Under the pieces are notes generated by a model. That model was not told where the DNA came from. It saw only the letters and a list, made by a program, of their open reading frames with translations, and searched no databases. The translations under genes were made by a program, and so were the position numbers. Source: JARRLC01 sp037387425 (GTDB lineage: Bacteria; Pseudomonadota; Alphaproteobacteria; Rhizobiales; Rhodomicrobiaceae). Taken from it: DNA of 64,000 bases. Where the stretch lies: the NCBI GenBank assembly GCA_037387425.1, contig JARRLC010000001.1:17787-81786 (forward strand), given 5' to 3'. Shown one piece after another: positions 36,182 through 44,926 of this stretch (its first letter is position 1; each line of letters begins with the position of its first letter).

Positions 36182-36228
36182 GTTGCCGCAGCTTTGTTGG
36201 AAACCCCTACGCTTTGAAATAGACCTGC

Positions 36229-36240
36229 CCTATATATAGG
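36229..36240. promoter_or_regulatory. 12-bp palindrome between the Tim44-like gene and fxsA
   Basis: CCTATATATAGG is a perfect palindrome 48 bases upstream of the Tim44-like start and 149 bases upstream of fxsA. The AT core could form a promoter element or an operator. Confidence 0.3.
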
Positions 36241-36388
36241 CTGAGAATGTGGCTTACGCCAGCAGCCAGCTTGACCGGAGGCCTACTCTTTGCGCATCTT
36301 GATATCAAATTACGCGATTGAATCCGTTAAGCCAACCGGCAAGAGTATATAGTATGAACCTAGCCGTTGGCTAAAGGCTTAAGATACC

Positions 36389-37000
36389 ATGTCACTATTC
36401 CTGTTCATCGTCTTTATCATCCTACCTATCGCTGAGATAGCTGTTTTCATCAAGGCTAGCCAAATCATCAGCATACCTGCGGTGATCGGGCTAACGCTGG
36501 CGACGGCTTTCACTGGCAGTTTCTTGATGCGAATGCAAGGCTTTGCAACGCTAAATCGCTTTATGCAATCCGTCGAAAAGGGTGAAACACCTGTTATCCC
36601 GATACTCGATGGCATGGGCATCCTAGTGGCTGGCGTGCTTTTGCTCACTCCAGGGTTGTTAACCGACACCATCGGATTGCTGCTTTTCGTGCCTGCCGTG
36701 CGACGTTGGCTAGGCCGTTATGTGTTCCAGCGTCTTTTATCCAGTGGCAAAATGCACTTCCACTATAATAGTGGGGCGGAATGGGCAGATTTCCGGGATA
36801 CGTCCAGACCGAAGCCAGGAACAAGCGGATGGCCCAAGGATACCGGGCCGCAACGTTCCGATAATGTCGTCGATGCGGAGTTCGAGACGATCAATCCAGA
36901 CGACGAAGACAAGGACGATGACACAACCGGCACTCCCGCCGAGCGCGTGCACAGTAAAAGCAACCGAGACGACAAACATTCGCCCTGGCGGAAGAAGTGA
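36389..37000 (+). CDS. fxsA: FxsA family membrane protein
   Basis: A 203-residue inner-membrane protein. The first 130 residues contain several hydrophobic helices (MSLFLFIVFIILPIAEIAVF and a central GMGILVAGVLLLTPGLLTDT), typical of FxsA. The tail after about residue 130 is polar, acidic and probably disordered. FxsA in E. coli relieves phage exclusion by plasmid F, but its normal function is unknown. It sits between the Tim44-like gene and secB, as in many relatives. Confidence 0.92.
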   Translation: MSLFLFIVFIILPIAEIAVFIKASQIISIPAVIGLTLATAFTGSFLMRMQGFATLNRFMQSVEKGETPVIPILDGMGILVAGVLLLTPGLLTDTIGLLLFVPAVRRWLGRYVFQRLLSSGKMHFHYNSGAEWADFRDTSRPKPGTSGWPKDTGPQRSDNVVDAEFETINPDDEDKDDDTTGTPAERVHSKSNRDDKHSPWRKK

Positions 37001-37219
37001 CTTGTCGGACTGTAGGCAATCTGTGTTGCGAAGACCGCGCGGGCGTGTTAGCGACTTGCGGAAGCTTGCCCCGAAATCTCCTTTCAGCGCAACGACGATG
37101 GATAGCGCAGTAGCCTTTGCCTTCAAAATCAATGCGCAAACGGAATGACGGGACGATAACGTGTGTCACGGCTGATGGCTAATAGCTAGGCCATCCACCA
37201 ATCGCGAGGTTAAAGGTCC

Positions 37220-37720
37220 ATGTCTGACGAAAATGCCAATTCTAACGCCGACGGAAACGCCGCCAGTCAACCGCAAATCAATGTGCTTGGCCAGTACATC
37301 AAAGATCTGTCGTTTGAAAATCCGAGCGCGCCAGAAAGTTTCCGCTCTTCAAGCAACAATCCGCAAATTCAGATCAACTTCAATGTGGCCGCACAGTCCA
37401 TTGCTGACGGAGCTTACGAAGTTTCGCTGACAATGGAAGCGGAAGCCAAGAGCGATTCAGAAACTCTGTTCCGCCTGGAGTTGGTTTACGCCGGCGGTTT
37501 TCAGCTCAAGAACCTGCCGCAGGAAGCCATTCAGCCGATCCTGTTCATTGAATGCCCAGCGTTGCTGTTCCCGTTCGTGCGGCGTATCGTAGCAGACCTC
37601 ACCCGCGAAGGCGGCTACCCGCCGATCTTGCTCGATCCTATCGATTTCGCGGCGCTTTTCCGTCAACGTCTTGCGCAAGAGCAAAAAGCGGAAGGCAGCG
37701 AAGGCGTTACGACTCAGTAG
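37220..37720 (+). CDS. secB: protein-export chaperone SecB
   Basis: A 166-residue tetrameric chaperone that keeps pre-proteins unfolded and delivers them to SecA. Signature segments are QYIKDLSFENPSAPESF, INFNVAAQSI, and LLFPFVRRIVADLTREGGYP followed by PPILLDPIDFAALF. Its 3' end overlaps dnaQ by 14 bases tail to tail, a compact arrangement that leaves no separate terminator. Confidence 0.97.
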   Translation: MSDENANSNADGNAASQPQINVLGQYIKDLSFENPSAPESFRSSSNNPQIQINFNVAAQSIADGAYEVSLTMEAEAKSDSETLFRLELVYAGGFQLKNLPQEAIQPILFIECPALLFPFVRRIVADLTREGGYPPILLDPIDFAALFRQRLAQEQKAEGSEGVTTQ

Positions 37721-38411
37721 TTTTGCCAGAATAGAGATTCCAGACCGGATCTTGCAGGCTGCTCACGAACTTTTCGTGGGCGGCTTGTTCATCCGGATCG
37801 GTGATCAAGGCCAAAGGCTGCGGACGAGTGCGCACTCTGTTCGTGGCGTTTTTGGCCTTTTTTGCGCCTGCACTCTGGTGCGAGAGATCAAGGCCGGGCT
37901 GCTGTCCACCCACCAGATGCAAATAGACATCGGCAAGCAGCTCAGCGTCGAGCAAAGCGCCGTGCTTGGTGCGTCCGGAATTGTCCACGCCATAGCGCTT
38001 ACACAACGCATCAAGGCTGTTCGGCCCTGCTGGATGCTTGCGCCGCGCCATCGCCAGCGTATCGACAACCCGTTCGTTGGGAATGATATCCAGCCCCATA
38101 CGGGTCAGCTCCATGTTGATGAAGCCCATATCGAACGGCGCGTTATGGAATATCAGCGTGGCATCCTCTGTGAATCTTAAAAAGTCTTCAACCACCGCTG
38201 AGAATAGAGGTTTTGTAGACAAAAACTGCGTGGAAAGCCCGTGGACAGCAAAGGCCTCCTTCGGCACATCGCGTTCAGGGTTGATATATTCGTGCCAGAC
38301 GCGTCCGGAAGGCATGTAGTTGTGGAGTTCAACGCAGGCAATTTCAACGAGCCGATCGCCCCGGTTGGGATCAAGCCCCGTCGTTTCGGTATCCATTACG
38401 ATTTCGCGCAA
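37707..38411 (-). CDS. dnaQ: DNA polymerase III subunit epsilon (proofreading exonuclease)
   Basis: A 234-residue 3'-5' exonuclease. Exo I is VMDTETTGLDP, Exo II HNAPFDMGFIN, and Exo III HGALLDAELLADVYL with the catalytic His and Asp. The start is almost certainly a TTG at 38411, giving MREIVMDTETTG: AAGGAGG at 38424-38418 lies 6 bases before it. A longer frame from 38429 would put this ribosome site inside the gene. It converges with and overlaps secB, and follows coaE on the same strand. Confidence 0.95.
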   Translation of the reverse strand: MREIVMDTETTGLDPNRGDRLVEIACVELHNYMPSGRVWHEYINPERDVPKEAFAVHGLSTQFLSTKPLFSAVVEDFLRFTEDATLIFHNAPFDMGFINMELTRMGLDIIPNERVVDTLAMARRKHPAGPNSLDALCKRYGVDNSGRTKHGALLDAELLADVYLHLVGGQQPGLDLSHQSAGAKKAKNATNRVRTRPQPLALITDPDEQAAHEKFVSSLQDPVWNLYSGKTTES

Positions 38412-38459
38412 CGCTAGCCTCCTTCGCAACTCGAAAAATATTGGAGAGATCGCCCCCGC

Positions 38460-39083
38460 TCAATATAGCGTGAGCCAGCGATCATATGCATCGCCTTCGC
38501 AACTTTTTAACGATTCGAGAAGTTCGTCGAGCTGTTGCAGGGTTTCTTCCCACGGCAAACCGGTGTCTATGACGAAATCGGCACGGTTGCGTTTTTCAGC
38601 GTCCGAAAGCTGGCGGGCCATGATCGCATCCAGTTTTTCCGTGGTCATACCGGGGCGTTGCATGACACGCTCTGTCTGTACATCTTCAGGAGCGCTGGCC
38701 ACGACGATCACATCGACAAGTTCTTCGCCCCCGGCTTCGAACAGCAGCGGCGTATCGATAACACACATGGGCTCGTCCGCCTCGTGGCACGCTTTCACGA
38801 ATTCCCATTTTTCATGAACCACAAGGGGATGCACGAGCGCTTCCAGCCGCCTAAAACCATTTGGATGCATCATCACGGCCTTACTAAGCTTGGCGCGATC
38901 TACTTTGCCATTTGCTGTTGTGCCTGGAAATGTATGTTCAATTGGCGTTACAGCTTCGCCTTCATACAAGCGATGCACGATGCTATCCGCATCAAGTACA
39001 GGGATGCCCTGCCCAGCGAAATATTCGCCAACAGTGGTTTTTCCCATTCCGATAGAACCAGTCAACCCTATGATCAGCATCAT
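38460..39083 (-). CDS. coaE: dephospho-CoA kinase
   Basis: A 207-residue kinase for the last step of coenzyme A synthesis. The P-loop is GLTGSIGMGKTTVGEYF, DADSIVHRLY is the next conserved segment, and VIDTPLLFEAGGEE follows. The start is taken at the ATG at 39083 (MMLIIGLTG); the ATG at 39080 or a TTG at 39092 are possible. It lies 14 bases after aroE. Confidence 0.95.
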   Translation of the reverse strand: MMLIIGLTGSIGMGKTTVGEYFAGQGIPVLDADSIVHRLYEGEAVTPIEHTFPGTTANGKVDRAKLSKAVMMHPNGFRRLEALVHPLVVHEKWEFVKACHEADEPMCVIDTPLLFEAGGEELVDVIVVASAPEDVQTERVMQRPGMTTEKLDAIMARQLSDAEKRNRADFVIDTGLPWEETLQQLDELLESLKSCEGDAYDRWLTLY

Positions 39084-39097
39084 AACCGCCAATAGCT

Positions 39098-39928
39098 TTA
39101 GTGTTTATCGAGATCGGCAACGATATGCGCCCGTAACTCTGGCGAAACTTCTGGATAAACGCCAAACCATTTCTGAAATGCTGGCGCCGCCTGATGTAGT
39201 AACATTCCCAAGCCATCAGCGACACGAAGCCCGGCTTGCCTGGCGCGCTGAAGCAATTCCGTTTCCAGAGGCACATAAACGATATCGTTCACCACGGCTG
39301 AACTGGCCAACGCCGATAAATCTATCTCAATGGCGCCAGAGCCTTTCATGCCTTGTGTCGTCGTATTGACGAGCACTCCACAGCCCGAAGCCGCTTCCGA
39401 TAGCCGATCCCAGTTATAAACATCCACCTTGCCGCCAAAACTTGCAGCGAGCTTGTCTGCGCGTTCGCGTGTGCGATTAACGATGCGAATTTGTGGAAAG
39501 CCTCTGGAAATCAAGCCGTACACGATGCTTCGTGCGGCCCCTCCAGCACCAAGGACAAGGGCAGGAAGGCCGCTCTTATCCCAATCTGGCGCCTGATGGT
39601 CGAGATTGTGAATAAACCCATGAACATCAGTATTTGTGGCGTACAGCTCTCCACTATCAATCCACAGTGTATTCACAGCCCCCACGGCTTGCGCGACCTC
39701 ATCGAGACGGCCAGCAACACGGAAAGCGACTTCCTTATGCGGCACGGTGACATTCCCGCCAACGAAACCATGCGACGCCAGATTACGGATGAAATCCTCA
39801 GCGGCTTCTGGCGGCACGCCTTGCTTTTCGTAAGCTCCCTCAATGCCATAAGCACGCAGCCAAAATTCATGAATAAGCGGCGAGCGTGAATGCTCCACAG
39901 GCCAGCCAATGACACAGGCGCGTTTCAT
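39098..39928 (-). CDS. aroE: shikimate dehydrogenase
   Basis: A 276-residue NADPH-dependent enzyme of aromatic amino-acid synthesis. Motifs are GWPVEHSRSPLIHEFWL, GGNVTVPHKEVAF with the catalytic Lys, NTLWIDSGELYATNTDVHGF with the catalytic Asp, and the Rossmann loop VLGAGGAARSIVYGL. It lies between maf and coaE on the minus strand. Confidence 0.96.
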   Translation of the reverse strand: MKRACVIGWPVEHSRSPLIHEFWLRAYGIEGAYEKQGVPPEAAEDFIRNLASHGFVGGNVTVPHKEVAFRVAGRLDEVAQAVGAVNTLWIDSGELYATNTDVHGFIHNLDHQAPDWDKSGLPALVLGAGGAARSIVYGLISRGFPQIRIVNRTRERADKLAASFGGKVDVYNWDRLSEAASGCGVLVNTTTQGMKGSGAIEIDLSALASSAVVNDIVYVPLETELLQRARQAGLRVADGLGMLLHQAAPAFQKWFGVYPEVSPELRAHIVADLDKH

Positions 39929-39956
39929 ATTATAATGTCTCCGGATAGTGTGCGGC

Positions 39957-40568
39957 CTAACTCGTAAGCCAGTCGTTCGTTCGCAGATAATCCAGAAGCG
40001 GCAATAGCGGCAAGCCCATTACGGTAAAATGATCGCCGTCGATCGCGGAAAAGAGCTGAATACCGAGCCCTTCGATGCGATAGCCGCCAACCGAATGCAG
40101 CATAGTTTCACCTTCAGTGCGGCAATAATCGTCGAGAAACGCATCGGAAAATGCGCGCATTGTCATGTGCGCCACTGAGATGTGCCGCCACACGGGCTTG
40201 CCCCCTTTCGCGACGCACAAAGCCGAATGCAAACGATGCGTTTTCCCCCGCAAGGCCAGGAGCTGCTCGCGGGCCGCCTCCAAAGTGGGCGCTTTCTGGA
40301 AAATCTCGCCATCGCATTCCATCACTTGATCGCCGCCGAGCACCATTGCGGATGCGTGCGCCTTGCTGACATCCACAGCCTTGGCCTCAGCCAAGCGCGC
40401 CGCCAGTTCTGAGGCTGAAATTCCGCTTCCCTCCTGCATGGCTTCGGCCTGCAACGGGCATTCGTCCACAGATGCGGCGATCTGGCTGAACGCCAGCCCC
40501 GCTTGGCGCAGCACAAAAGCGCGCCCTTCGCTTGTTGAGGCGAGAATAAATTCTGCGCGTTCAGTCAT
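39957..40568 (-). CDS. maf: Maf-like nucleotide pyrophosphatase
   Basis: A 203-residue house-cleaning pyrophosphatase of the Maf family, which hydrolyses non-canonical nucleoside triphosphates. ILASTSEGRAFVLRQAGL, then VLGGDQVMECDGEIF with the catalytic Asp and KAPTLEAAREQLLAL are typical. The conserved Arg-Tyr of some subgroups is replaced here by GYRIEGLG near the C-terminus, also usual. The ATG at 40568 overlaps the stop of the upstream PPDK regulator gene by 8 bases. Confidence 0.93.
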   Translation of the reverse strand: MTERAEFILASTSEGRAFVLRQAGLAFSQIAASVDECPLQAEAMQEGSGISASELAARLAEAKAVDVSKAHASAMVLGGDQVMECDGEIFQKAPTLEAAREQLLALRGKTHRLHSALCVAKGGKPVWRHISVAHMTMRAFSDAFLDDYCRTEGETMLHSVGGYRIEGLGIQLFSAIDGDHFTVMGLPLLPLLDYLRTNDWLTS

Positions 40569-41409
40569 CTTTTGCTTTTCCACCGACGACTTTTTTGTCT
40601 TCGAAAAACTTGATCACTGTGGCGGCCGTCTCTTCAATCGAGCGCCGCGTAACATCGACAACGGGCCATTTATTCCGCCCACAGAGCCGCCGGGTAAACG
40701 CAACCTCGTCCGCGATCAAATCAATATCCACATAATCCCGGTTGCTATGATCTTTCATGCCAAGCAGCCGGTGTCTTCTGATTTCAGACAGACGTTGCGG
40801 GCTGGCAATCAGTCCAACAATGAAAGTGCTTTTCGCGGCCTCAAGTTCTGGCGGGAGCGGAATGTTAGGAACAAGAGAGACGTTCGCTGTTTTATATCCA
40901 CGGTTTGCCAGATAAAGGCTTGTCGGTGTTTTCGACGTGCGGCTTGCGCCGACCAGAACGATATCGGCTAGATCGACTTCGTCAGAGTGCTGCCCGTCAT
41001 CATGAGAGAGCGTAAAATTCACAGCCTCGATCCGGCGGAAATACTCGGAATCCAGAATGTGCTGACCGCCAACAACCGGTGTCGATGGCGTGCCCAGGTA
41101 AGTTTCAAGTAGCTTAAGCAGCGGTTCCAGAACCGCCACGCATGGCACGTTAAGCTTTTTACATTGCCGCTCCAGTTCCAACCCAAGTTCACGATTGACG
41201 AGCGTGTAAAGCACGATCCCCGGTGCGGCCTCAATTTGCTGAAGCACGCGGTCAAGGTGGCGTTTGTTGCGCACAAAGGGATGCGAGTGCTTCAGAGCGC
41301 GGACACCGGAGTATTGAACAGTGGCCGCTTTCGCGACGGCCGCCAAAGTTTCCCCCGACGCATCCGAGACCATGTGCAGGTGGAAAAACTTCGAAGGAGC
41401 TTTGGGCAT
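40561..41409 (-). CDS. ppsR: pyruvate, phosphate dikinase regulatory protein (kinase/pyrophosphorylase)
   Basis: A 282-residue bifunctional regulator of the DUF299 family that phosphorylates and dephosphorylates pyruvate phosphate dikinase or PEP synthase. FHLHMVSDASGETLAAVAKA and the P-loop-like GASRTSKTPTSLYLA are conserved, with GRNKWPVVDVTRRSIEETAA at the C-terminus. The ATG at 41409 gives the usual N-terminal length; an ATG at 41445 would add 12 residues. It is the first gene leftward from the candidate replication origin, the position its homologue holds in Caulobacter. Confidence 0.92.
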   Translation of the reverse strand: MPKAPSKFFHLHMVSDASGETLAAVAKAATVQYSGVRALKHSHPFVRNKRHLDRVLQQIEAAPGIVLYTLVNRELGLELERQCKKLNVPCVAVLEPLLKLLETYLGTPSTPVVGGQHILDSEYFRRIEAVNFTLSHDDGQHSDEVDLADIVLVGASRTSKTPTSLYLANRGYKTANVSLVPNIPLPPELEAAKSTFIVGLIASPQRLSEIRRHRLLGMKDHSNRDYVDIDLIADEVAFTRRLCGRNKWPVVDVTRRSIEETAATVIKFFEDKKVVGGKAKDD

Positions 41410-41445
41410 CTGTTGAAAAATCGCCTTGTCTGTACGAGTTAACAT

Positions 41446-41821
41446 ATTTATGGAAAATAGACTAAGTGAGTCCCCCACACCAATCCAAAAGACATCCACA
41501 ATTCAGCAAGGAAGAATAATATATTTCAGGGGGTAGGGAAAAGACTGGATATCGCGTTTTCATAAATATTATGTTGCATGGTAATGAACAAACTATCATT
41601 GCATTATGCAATGAACGTAATGCAACAACCTATTGTTATCTCAATTGGATTCAAAAAGCTCACACGCGATGGTATCATGTTACCTAGACGCTATTCACTG
41701 CCTTTCTTTAGGCTGAATTAAACCGTGCAAAATTTGGGGAAGCTAGGTAATCTCCACAATCCACCGCAATAAGAAATAGAATCCAAAAAAGATAAAATTT
41801 GTTTTGAAAAAAGGGTTGGCG
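41446..41821. other. candidate chromosomal replication origin (oriC)
   Basis: This AT-rich gap lies between the divergent ppsR-maf-aroE-coaE-dnaQ block and hemE-hemJ-rho. In Caulobacter and other alphaproteobacteria the chromosomal origin lies next to hemE between just these two blocks. Visible features: four TTGCAT/ATGCAA hexamers in 41574-41625; a perfect 17-bp palindrome at 41597-41613; two near DnaA boxes with two mismatches each (41492-41500 and 41750-41758); GANTC sites at 41468, 41648 and 41779; a TCCCCA hexamer on the minus strand at 41735-41740. No perfect DnaA box or full CtrA box was seen, so the call rests mainly on synteny. It also holds the hemE promoter. Confidence 0.6.
41597..41613. 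promoter_or_regulatory. perfect 17-bp palindrome in the hemE-ppsR gap
   Basis: CATTGCAT, one base, ATGCAATG. It is flanked by another inverted pair, TGTTGCAT at 41572-41579 and ATGCAACA at 41620-41627, not centred on it. This is a strong candidate for a dimeric protein site acting on hemE transcription, ppsR transcription or origin firing. Confidence 0.55.
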
Positions 41822-42871
41822 ATGCCGGATAACTCCTCGAACGAAACTTTCACGCCGAATTTGATCAAAGTTCTCAAAGGAGAGGTTGTCAGCCCGCCAC
41901 CAATTTGGCTGATGCGGCAAGCCGGGCGCTATCTGCCGGAATATCGCGAAGTACGAGCCAAAGCCGCTGGCTTTCTCGATCTGTGTTACCGGCCAGACAT
42001 GGCTGCGGAAGTCACGCTTCAACCGATACGGCGGTTTGGTTTCGATGCTGCAATTTTGTTTGCAGATATCCTGGTGGTACCGGATGCATTGGGGCAAAAG
42101 GTTGAATTCGAGGAAGGGCATGGGCCGCGATTGGAAGCGGGTACCCCTGAAGAATTGCTTACACGCCTCAATCCAGCGAAAGCGAATGACAAACTGTGTT
42201 CGATATATGAAACGGTTACTCGAATTCGCGAAGCTTTGCCCCGTGAAACAGCGCTCATCGGATTTTGCGGTGCACCATGGACAGTTGCCACCTACATGAT
42301 CGCAGGGCGGGGAACGCCCGACCAAGCACCTACGCGTCTTGCGGCTTATCGCGATCCTGACAATTTTGCGCGGCTTATCGATTTGCTGGCCGATGTATCG
42401 GTTGAATATCTGTCCGGTCAGATCGCAGCCGGTGCGCAAACGGTACAAATCTTCGATAGCTGGGCAGGCGTGCTTGCTGATACTGAATTTCAGCGCTGGG
42501 TGATTGAGCCAACGGCGAAAATGGTGGCGCGCCTCAAAGAACGTTACCCGGAGGTGCCGGTTATCGGTTTTCCACGCGGTGCTGGGATGCTGACAGAGCG
42601 GTTCTTGCAGGAAACCGGAGTGGATGGCGTTGGATGCGATACGTCCGTTCCGCTAACAGCTATGCGCGAAACGATTAGCTCCCATGCGGCGGTCCAGGGA
42701 AATCTCGATCCGTTGTTACTTGTTGCCGGAGGGCACTTGTTAGAATCACGTATCAGGGAGATTATGGCGGCGCTCGAAGGAAAGCGGCATATCTTCAACC
42801 TGGGGCATGGGATTTTACCGCAAACACCTATCGAGCATGTCGAAAAACTGGTGAAGCTGGTGCAATCATAA
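41822..42871 (+). CDS. hemE: uroporphyrinogen decarboxylase
   Basis: A 349-residue haem-pathway enzyme converting uroporphyrinogen III to coproporphyrinogen III. The N-terminal signature is PPIWLMRQAGRYLPEYR, the catalytic Asp lies in FGFDAAILFADILV, and GFCGAPWTVATYMIAG is the second signature. AAGGG with a 6-base spacer supports the ATG at 41822. It is the first gene rightward of the candidate origin, followed after one base by hemJ. Confidence 0.97.
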   Translation: MPDNSSNETFTPNLIKVLKGEVVSPPPIWLMRQAGRYLPEYREVRAKAAGFLDLCYRPDMAAEVTLQPIRRFGFDAAILFADILVVPDALGQKVEFEEGHGPRLEAGTPEELLTRLNPAKANDKLCSIYETVTRIREALPRETALIGFCGAPWTVATYMIAGRGTPDQAPTRLAAYRDPDNFARLIDLLADVSVEYLSGQIAAGAQTVQIFDSWAGVLADTEFQRWVIEPTAKMVARLKERYPEVPVIGFPRGAGMLTERFLQETGVDGVGCDTSVPLTAMRETISSHAAVQGNLDPLLLVAGGHLLESRIREIMAALEGKRHIFNLGHGILPQTPIEHVEKLVKLVQS

Positions 42872-42872
42872 A

Positions 42873-43319
42873 ATGACGTGGTACGACTGGTATCCCTATT
42901 TCAAAGCTATTCACATCATGGCGGTTCTCGCCTGGATGGCGGGATTGTTCTATTTGCCTCGATTGTTTGTATATCATGTAAAAGCCAAGCCAGGATCAGA
43001 GCTTTCTGAAACATTTAAAATAATGGAGGGGAAACTACTCCGCGTTATCATGTGTCCAGCGATGACTGTCTCATGGTTGTTTGGGCTGGCTATTGTTTTT
43101 AGTTTTAACGTCGTTGATTTGTATAACGACATATGGTTGCAGTTGAAGCTCGTTCTTGTTTCACTGATGACAGTATATCATTTTTATTTGTCGAAGTGGC
43201 GAAATGACTTTGCCAAAGACGGTAATATACATACCGAGCGTTTTTATCGGATTATAAATGAAGTGCCCACTTTACTTATGATAGGAATCGTGCTTCTAGT
43301 CATAATACGACCTTTCTAA
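42873..43319 (+). CDS. hemJ: protoporphyrinogen oxidase HemJ
   Basis: A 148-residue inner-membrane protein of about four helices that oxidises protoporphyrinogen IX in bacteria lacking HemG and HemY. FKAIHIMAVLAWMAGLFYLP and RLFVYHVKAK hold the conserved His and Arg residues, and KLVLVSLMTVYHFYLSKW and IINEVPTLLMIGIVLLVI complete the pattern. It is translated directly after hemE, so haem genes are coupled. Base composition is AT-rich relative to most neighbours. Confidence 0.92.
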   Translation: MTWYDWYPYFKAIHIMAVLAWMAGLFYLPRLFVYHVKAKPGSELSETFKIMEGKLLRVIMCPAMTVSWLFGLAIVFSFNVVDLYNDIWLQLKLVLVSLMTVYHFYLSKWRNDFAKDGNIHTERFYRIINEVPTLLMIGIVLLVIIRPF

Positions 43320-43583
43320 TGTCTTGTGGCGATGTAGAGACGCGCGCCTGGTGTGGTTGGCGTTCATTTGCTGTAAATCTGAGACGTGTCTTCTATAAGC
43401 CAGAGAATCCGATATTCGTATCAGCCCAAGAGACAGATGATAGCGTGGTCTTGAGTAAAGGCGCGTGTGTCAACAACCTAGGGCAGAGCCGGTTTTCGTA
43501 ATGCCTTCCAACCTTGTCAAAGGCGCCTTCCGTAAATAGCGCGCATTTCCATAATCCCCATATAGAGTTCGGAGTTATACCGA
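43320..43583 (+). other. rho upstream region
   Basis: A 264-base gap before rho. A 60-codon frame from an ATG at 43319, overlapping the hemJ stop as TAATG, runs to 43501 and has no recognised homologue. It may be a leader peptide, as rho genes are often autoregulated by attenuation in their leader, or chance. Confidence 0.3.
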
Positions 43584-44849
43584 ATGCAGGACATGAAACT
43601 AGAAGACCTCAAAGCCAAGTCACCAACAGAGCTTATTAGCTTTGCTGAAGAAGTTGAGGTTGAAAACGCTAATACTATGCGCAAACAAGAGTTGATGTTT
43701 GCGATTTTGAAGCAACTTGCTTCTAAGGATATTGATATTACAGGTGTGGGTGTCGTTGAAGTGCTGCAAGACGGCTTTGGTTTCTTGCGCTCGCCGGATG
43801 CTAACTATCTTCCCGGCCCTGACGACATCTATGTTAGCCCCAGTCAAATCAGACGCTTCGGACTGCGCACCGGCGATACAGTCGAAGGGCAAATTCGCTC
43901 ACCGAAAGATGGAGAGCGCTATTTTGCGCTCCTGAAGGTCAACAAGATCAATTTTGATGAGCCGGAGCAATCCCGCCATAAGATTCATTTCGACAATCTC
44001 ACGCCGCTCTATCCGAATGAATGGGTGGAGATGGAAGTTCAAAATCCTGAGCTAAAAGATGTGAGCGGCCGGGTGATTGATATCGTGGCGCCACTCGGCA
44101 AAGGGCAGCGCGGATTGATCGTAGCGCCGCCGCGCACCGGTAAAACGGTGATCTTGCAAAATATCGCGCATTCCATCACCACCAATCATCCGGAATGCTA
44201 TCTGATTGTGCTGCTAATCGATGAGCGCCCGGAAGAAGTGACCGATATGCAGCGCTCCGTTGATGGTGAGGTGATTTCCTCCACGTTCGACGAGCCAGCC
44301 TCGCGCCACGTACAAGTTGCGGAAATGGTCATCGAAAAGGCAAAGCGTCTCGTTGAGCACAAGCTTGATGTGGTGATCCTGCTTGATTCCATCACGCGTT
44401 TGGGACGCGCCTATAACACCGTAGTGCCGTCTTCCGGCAAGGTGCTGACCGGCGGTGTGGACGCCAACGCCTTGCAACGTCCGAAGCGCTTTTTCGGCGC
44501 CGCGCGGAATATCGAAGAAGGCGGATCGCTTACGATCATCGCCACGGCGCTAATCGAGACGGGCAGCCGTATGGACGAAGTTATTTTCGAAGAGTTCAAG
44601 GGCACAGGTAACTCTGAACTTGTTCTTGATCGCAAGGTTGCCGATAAGCGTGTATTCCCGGCGATTGATATTGCCCGTTCTGGTACACGTAAAGAAGAAC
44701 TTCTTGTTCCCGCACCGCAGCTTAAGAAAATGTTCGTGCTTCGCCGGATTCTCAATCCGATGGGGTCAATGGACGGCATAGAATTCTTGCTGGATAAGCT
44801 GCGCCAGACGAAAAATAATAGCGATTTCTTCGACTCGATGAATACGTAG
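43584..44849 (+). CDS. rho: transcription termination factor Rho
   Basis: A 421-residue hexameric RNA-dependent ATPase that ends transcription. The N-terminal RNA-binding cold-shock-like domain has VVEVLQDGFGFLRSPDANYL, Walker A is PPRTGKTVILQNIA, Walker B VVILLDSITRLGRAYN, and the R- and Q-loops follow in PSSGKVLTGGVDANALQRPK. Length is typical. In related genomes mnmE, gidA, gidB and parAB follow; here an ABC exporter on the other strand does, so synteny breaks. Confidence 0.98.
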   Translation: MQDMKLEDLKAKSPTELISFAEEVEVENANTMRKQELMFAILKQLASKDIDITGVGVVEVLQDGFGFLRSPDANYLPGPDDIYVSPSQIRRFGLRTGDTVEGQIRSPKDGERYFALLKVNKINFDEPEQSRHKIHFDNLTPLYPNEWVEMEVQNPELKDVSGRVIDIVAPLGKGQRGLIVAPPRTGKTVILQNIAHSITTNHPECYLIVLLIDERPEEVTDMQRSVDGEVISSTFDEPASRHVQVAEMVIEKAKRLVEHKLDVVILLDSITRLGRAYNTVVPSSGKVLTGGVDANALQRPKRFFGAARNIEEGGSLTIIATALIETGSRMDEVIFEEFKGTGNSELVLDRKVADKRVFPAIDIARSGTRKEELLVPAPQLKKMFVLRRILNPMGSMDGIEFLLDKLRQTKNNSDFFDSMNT

Positions 44850-44890
44850 AGCTTTTCAGCTCAAACTTCGGGAATTTCGATCCCAGTGAA

Positions 44891-44926
44891 GATGAGGCCG
44901 CCAGATATTAGCGGCCTCATCCTTTT
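44891..44926 (+). terminator. Rho-independent terminator after rho
   Basis: GATGAGGCCGC and GCGGCCTCATC form a perfect 11-bp stem with a loop of about 9 bases, followed by CTTTT. It ends the hemE-hemJ-rho direction and touches the stop of the convergent ABC exporter gene. Confidence 0.85.
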
